NCBI RefSeq assembly: GCF_014493765.1
Contig: NZ_JACTVJ010000020.1
Coordinates: 166,848-230,847, forward strand
Direction: 5' to 3'
Source: Streptomyces polyasparticus
GTDB taxonomy: Bacteria > Actinomycetota > Actinomycetes > Streptomycetales > Streptomycetaceae
Length of the DNA: 64,000 bases
Shown piece after piece: positions 60,385 through 64,000 of this stretch. The notes under the pieces were generated by a model. The model did not search any database, was not told the DNA's origin, and worked only from the letters and a program-made list of their open reading frames with translations. The first letter of the stretch is position 1. Every line of letters begins with the position of its first letter. Both the position numbers and the translations under genes were made by a program.

Positions 60385-61392
60385 ATGGCGGGATCGTCTG
60401 ATCTGAGTGGTGCGGCAGGGACCAGGGGGGACTTGGACCTGCGGATGGAGAAGCACCGGACCGAGCTGACCGGTTATTGCTACCGGATGCTCGGTTCCGG
60501 CTTCGAGGCCGAAGATGCCGTGCAGGACACGTTCGTGCGTGCCTGGCGTGCGTACGACAAGTTCGAGGGCCGGTCCTCGCTGCGCTCGTGGCTGTACCGG
60601 ATCGCGACGAACGTGTGCCTGGACATGCTGAATGCGGGCAACAAGCGGGCGCGCCCGATGGACCTCACCGAGCAGGCGCACCAGGCGACCGCGGTGCTCA
60701 ATGAGCGCTCGGAGCTGACCTGGCTCGAGCCGGTGCCGGACGGACGCGTGCTGCCCTCGTCGGCGGACCCGGCCGAGACGGCGGTCGCGCGCGAGACCGT
60801 GCGGCTCGCCTTCGTCGCGGCGCTCCAGCATCTGCCGGCCAAGCAGCGTGCCGTGCTGATCCTGCGCGAGGTGCTCGCGTGGAAGGCCAGCGAGGTGGCG
60901 GAGCTGCTCGATACGTCGGTGGCTTCGGTCAACAGCGCGCTGCAGCGGGCGCGGGCCACGCTCGCGGACACGGGCGGTGTGCGCGAGACGGACACCGCCG
61001 ATCCGCTCGACGACGACCAGCAGAAGCTGCTCGACCGGTATGTGGCGGCCTTCGAGGGCTATGACATGGAAGCGCTGACGTCCCTGCTCCACGAGGACGC
61101 CATCATGTCCATGCCTCCGTACGACCTGTGGCTGGTCGGCCACGAGGACATCGTCAACTGGCACCTGGTCCAGGGCGGCAAGTGCCGCGACGGAAAGCTC
61201 ATCGCCACGGTGGCGAACGGTACGCCGGCGTTCGGCCAGTACCACCTGGAGGAGGACGGCTCGTACTCCCCGTGGGCGCTGCAGGTCATCGAGATCACCG
61301 ACGGGAAGATCTCGGGGCTCAATGCCTTCCTGGACACGAAGCGGTGGTTCCCGCTGTTCGGGCTGCCGGAGAAGTTGCCTGCGGGGTCGTAG
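60385..61392 (+). CDS. ECF sigma factor with C-terminal SnoaL-like domain (SigG-like)
   Basis: The protein has 335 residues. Region 2 (YCYRMLGSGFEAEDAVQDTFVRAWRAYDKFEGRSSLRSWLYRIATNVCLDML) and region 4 (LPAKQRAVLILREVLAWKASEVAELLDTSVASVNSALQRAR) are followed by a SnoaL/NTF2-like domain of about 130 residues (LLDRYVAAFEGYDMEAL, MPPYDLWLVG). ECF factors of this type usually have no separate anti-sigma; the extra domain controls them. The ATG with AGGGG 8 nt before is preferred; a GTG three codons earlier is possible. It is followed by a STAS-domain gene. Confidence 0.92.
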   Translation: MAGSSDLSGAAGTRGDLDLRMEKHRTELTGYCYRMLGSGFEAEDAVQDTFVRAWRAYDKFEGRSSLRSWLYRIATNVCLDMLNAGNKRARPMDLTEQAHQATAVLNERSELTWLEPVPDGRVLPSSADPAETAVARETVRLAFVAALQHLPAKQRAVLILREVLAWKASEVAELLDTSVASVNSALQRARATLADTGGVRETDTADPLDDDQQKLLDRYVAAFEGYDMEALTSLLHEDAIMSMPPYDLWLVGHEDIVNWHLVQGGKCRDGKLIATVANGTPAFGQYHLEEDGSYSPWALQVIEITDGKISGLNAFLDTKRWFPLFGLPEKLPAGS

Positions 61393-61490
61393 GGGCCGGG
61401 CGGGCTCTGTCCTGCCCTGTGCGGGCCTCGGAGTTCGGGTGGCCGGTCCGGCGGCCGATGAGTTTTCGGTGCCGGAGCGGTCTGCCCTGC

Positions 61491-61826
61491 ATGACTACCG
61501 TTGAGCCACTCGTCGTCCGTCTCGCCGCGCCCCTGACGCGTGCCCAGGTTCCCCAGCTCTGTGAGCATCTGCAGGCTCAGCTGGAGCTGACGGGTGCGGC
61601 CGAGGTGGTGCTCGACGTGCTGCCCCTCCACCACGCGGGACAGGCGGACTTCGCGGTGATCGACGCCCTGGCCCGCCTGCGCCTGACGGCCCGCAGAGCG
61701 GGAGTGGGCATCCGCGTCAGGGATCCGGGTCCGGGGCTGGTGCGGCTGCTCCAACTCACGGGGCTGGCCGAGACGTTGGGAGTGGCCGAGCATCGAGGAC
61801 GGGAGCCGGATCCGGATCGGATCTGA
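61491..61826 (+). CDS. STAS-domain protein lacking the phosphorylatable serine
   Basis: This 111-residue protein has the STAS fold of anti-sigma-factor antagonists: strand LVVRLAAPLTRAQVPQL, helix, strand EVVLDVLPLHHAGQADFAVIDALARLRLTAR, and GVGIRVRDPGPGLVRLLQLTGLAETL. Active antagonists have D-S-[ST]-G at the helix tip; here the equivalent segment is HHAGQ with no Ser or Thr. It therefore cannot be switched by the usual kinase and may act as a constant binder. It lies 98 bp after the sigma factor gene on the same strand. ATG start. Confidence 0.85.
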   Translation: MTTVEPLVVRLAAPLTRAQVPQLCEHLQAQLELTGAAEVVLDVLPLHHAGQADFAVIDALARLRLTARRAGVGIRVRDPGPGLVRLLQLTGLAETLGVAEHRGREPDPDRI

Positions 61827-62191
61827 CGGTCGGGCCGGCCGAGTTCCGGGGGTCGGTCTCCACGCCTTCTGCGGGTGGGTGGGGGTGCGGGTGGCGCCTG
61901 CGGCGGGCTGTTCTCCCCTCCCCGCCCCTTCCCGGAACCGAGGGCTGCGCCCCCGGACCCCCGGGTGGTGGGCCTCTTTGGGGCTTCGCCCCTTGCCCCC
62001 TTTTCGCGCCTGAACGGCGCTTGTCCTCAAACGCCGGACGGGCTGGAGTTGGACGCTCCGTCCAGCGCACCCAGCGCAAGCGGTGCAGGCAGTGCAAGCG
62101 GTGCAGGCAGTGCACCGACTCCAGGACGCAACAGGGGGCGCAGTACGCACTCGGCGGAGAGCCGGATGCGTACGCGCCCCCGGTGACGGGA
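61827..62191. repeat. Intergenic region with hairpin element copy F
   Basis: This is 365 bp without a gene. Most of it is copy F (about 61876-62070), in the orientation of copy E but with hairpin GCGCC-TGAAC-GGCGC (62006-62020), as in copy D. Short GTGCAGGCAGTGCA direct repeats (about 62082-62112) follow and precede the deoA stop. Confidence 0.75.
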
Positions 62192-63469
62192 TTACGCGAT
62201 GCGGTCCAGGACGATCGGCGCCGGGGTGAAGTCCGTGCCCGACGGAGCGACGTCGAACGCCGACGTCAGGGACTCCAGGGCGTACTCGAAGCGCTCCGGC
62301 GTGTCCGTGTGGAGGGTCATCAGCGGGGCGCCCGCCTCCACCGTGTCGCCCGGCTTCGCGTGGAGTTCGACGCCCGCCGCGGCCTGCACGGGGTCCTCCT
62401 TGCGCGCGCGGCCCGCGCCGAGGCGCCAGGCGGCCACGCCCACGTCGTACGCGTCGAGGCGGGTCAGGACGCCCGAGGACGGGGCCGTCACCACGTGCTG
62501 CTCGCGGGAGGTGGGGAGCTCGGCGTCCGGGTCGCCGCCCTGAGCGGAGATCATGCGGCGCCAGACGTCCATCGCGGAGCCGTCCGCGAGGGCCTTCGCC
62601 GGGTCCGCGTCCTTGATGCCCGCGGCGTCGAGCATCTCGCGGGCGAGGGCGAGGGTCAGCTCGACCACGTCGGCCGGGCCGCCGCCCGCCAACACCTCGA
62701 CGGATTCGCGGACTTCGAGCGCGTTGCCGGCGGTGAGGCCGAGCGGGGTCGACATGTCCGTGAGCAGGGCGACCGTACGGACACCGCTGTCCGTGCCCAA
62801 CTCGACCATCGTGGAGGCGAGTTCGCGGGCGTCCTCGATGTTCTTCATGAAGGCGCCGGAGCCGACCTTCACGTCCAGGACGAGCGAGCCCGTGCCCTCC
62901 GCGATCTTCTTCGACATGATCGACGAGGCGATCAGCGGGATGGCCTCGACGGTGCCCGTGACATCGCGCAGCGCGTACAGCTTCTTGTCGGCGGGAGCCA
63001 GACCGTCGCCCGCCGCGCAGATCACCGCGCCGGTCGAGTCCAGTACGTCGAGCATCTCGGCGTTGGAGAGCAGCGCGCGCCAGCCGGGGATGGACTCCAG
63101 CTTGTCGAGGGTGCCGCCGGTGTGGCCGAGGCCGCGGCCGCTGAGCTGCGGCACGGCGGCGCCGCAGGCTGCGACGAGCGGGGCGAGCGGGAGGGTGATC
63201 TTGTCGCCGACGCCGCCGGTGGAGTGCTTGTCGGCGGTGGGGCGGCTCAGGCTGTCCCAGCTCATGCGCTCGCCGGAGGCGATCATGGCGGCCGTCCAGC
63301 GGGCGATCTCCTGGCGGTTCATGCCGTTGAGGAGGATGGCCATGTTGAGGGCGGCCATCTGGTAGTCGGCCACCTCGCCCCGCGTGTACGCGTCGATGAC
63401 CCAGTCGATCTGTTCGGGGGTCAGCTCTCCGCGGTCCCGCTTCTGTCGGATGACGGTGATGGCGTCCAT
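62192..63469 (-). CDS. deoA: Thymidine phosphorylase
   Basis: This 425-residue pyrimidine nucleoside phosphorylase releases the base from thymidine and deoxyuridine, giving deoxyribose 1-phosphate. The family block KHSTGGVGDKITLPLAPL (phosphate binding) and GRGLGHTGGTLDKLESIPG are complete; the C-terminal alpha/beta domain ends the protein at normal length. Its product feeds the mutase and DeoC steps encoded elsewhere in the window. No CTACGCGCGTAG copy is present upstream; the 5' side instead holds a tandem repeat. The start ATG (MDAITVIRQKRDRGELT) is certain. Confidence 0.96.
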   Translation of the reverse strand: MDAITVIRQKRDRGELTPEQIDWVIDAYTRGEVADYQMAALNMAILLNGMNRQEIARWTAAMIASGERMSWDSLSRPTADKHSTGGVGDKITLPLAPLVAACGAAVPQLSGRGLGHTGGTLDKLESIPGWRALLSNAEMLDVLDSTGAVICAAGDGLAPADKKLYALRDVTGTVEAIPLIASSIMSKKIAEGTGSLVLDVKVGSGAFMKNIEDARELASTMVELGTDSGVRTVALLTDMSTPLGLTAGNALEVRESVEVLAGGGPADVVELTLALAREMLDAAGIKDADPAKALADGSAMDVWRRMISAQGGDPDAELPTSREQHVVTAPSSGVLTRLDAYDVGVAAWRLGAGRARKEDPVQAAAGVELHAKPGDTVEAGAPLMTLHTDTPERFEYALESLTSAFDVAPSGTDFTPAPIVLDRIA

Positions 63470-63503
63470 GTCGGGGGCCCTTCGGTTGGTGCGGTTCTGT
63501 TGG

Positions 63504-63617
63504 GGTGCGGCTCGGGTGCGGCTCGGGTGTGCCGCTCGGGTGCGGCTCGGGTGTGCCGCTCGGGTGCGGCTCGGGTGTGCCGCTCGGGTGCGGCTCGGGT
63601 GCGGCTCGGGTGTGCGG
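63504..63617. repeat. 24-bp tandem repeat upstream of deoA
   Basis: Four to five copies of a 24-bp unit, GTGCGGCTCGGGTG followed by TGCCGCTCGG, stand head to tail 35-150 bp before the deoA start. The region where the deoA promoter should lie is thus made of repeats. Confidence 0.85.
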
Positions 63618-63639
63618 TGGGTTGTCGGGTGCGGGGTCG

Positions 63640-64000
<361 letters not shown>

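Overview
The window is a piece of a Streptomyces chromosome. GC content is very high with strong third-position GC bias, GTG and TTG starts are common, and many genes are recognisable Streptomyces core genes: hutH, cya, pccB/pccE/accA2, deoC, sigQ/afsQ1/afsQ2, add and deoA. From hutH rightwards the order agrees with what I recall of the S. coelicolor SCO4932 to SCO4890s region, so this is conserved core chromosome. I see no rRNA, tRNA, CRISPR array, insertion sequence, prophage or biosynthetic cluster.

Layout. 0-9.4 kb: single-gene units, namely a methyltransferase, an LRR protein, a small gene with a possible LexA box, a GNAT acetyltransferase, an FGE-fold protein, an esterase, a PanE-type reductase, a zinc alcohol dehydrogenase divergent from an XRE/MmyB-type regulator, and a truncated haemoglobin fused to an ABM domain. 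9.5-18.7 kb: cell envelope genes (secreted subtilase, MacB-type ABC pair, L,D-transpeptidase lipoprotein, LAETG sortase substrate) and an enoyl-CoA hydratase. 19-23.2 kb: hutH, then a GAF-GGDEF protein convergent with a class III adenylate cyclase. 23.3-33.6 kb: an acyl-CoA carboxylase locus (biotin ligase, beta subunit, epsilon subunit, and further on the biotinylated alpha subunit) interrupted by an SGNH esterase, a class B PBP, Maf and small membrane proteins. 33.7-35.1 kb: a two-gene unit of an EACC1-like protein and a membrane protein. 35-46 kb: DeoR regulator, quinone reductase, purine nucleoside phosphorylase, phosphohexomutase, mannosyltransferase, and the operon deoC-ALDH-truncated ALDH. 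49-53 kb: sigQ divergent from afsQ1-afsQ2-lipoprotein. 54-63.5 kb: adenosine deaminase, a hydrolase, LysR/MFS, a second L,D-transpeptidase, an ECF sigma factor, a STAS protein and thymidine phosphorylase. The last part is tandem repeats followed by a 72-base run of G that is probably not real sequence.

How the genes work together. Nucleoside salvage is the clearest theme. Add deaminates adenosine. PNP and DeoA phosphorolyse nucleosides. Phosphohexomutase-family enzymes can move phosphate on pentose phosphates. DeoC splits deoxyribose 5-phosphate to glyceraldehyde 3-phosphate and acetaldehyde, and the two ALDH-fold proteins coupled to deoC could oxidise the acetaldehyde. The 12-bp palindrome CTACGCGCGTAG lies directly upstream of pnp, deoC and add and nowhere else that I noticed, so these three scattered units look co-regulated. 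The carboxylase locus supplies methylmalonyl-CoA and the ligase that biotinylates its alpha subunit.

Most notable observations: the pnp/deoC/add operator; the split, ALDH16-like dehydrogenase pair; the EACC1/membrane protein pair; dispersed intergenic elements whose hairpins show compensatory base changes; an AfsQ1 box with three half-sites; and several enzyme-fold proteins with altered active-site residues.
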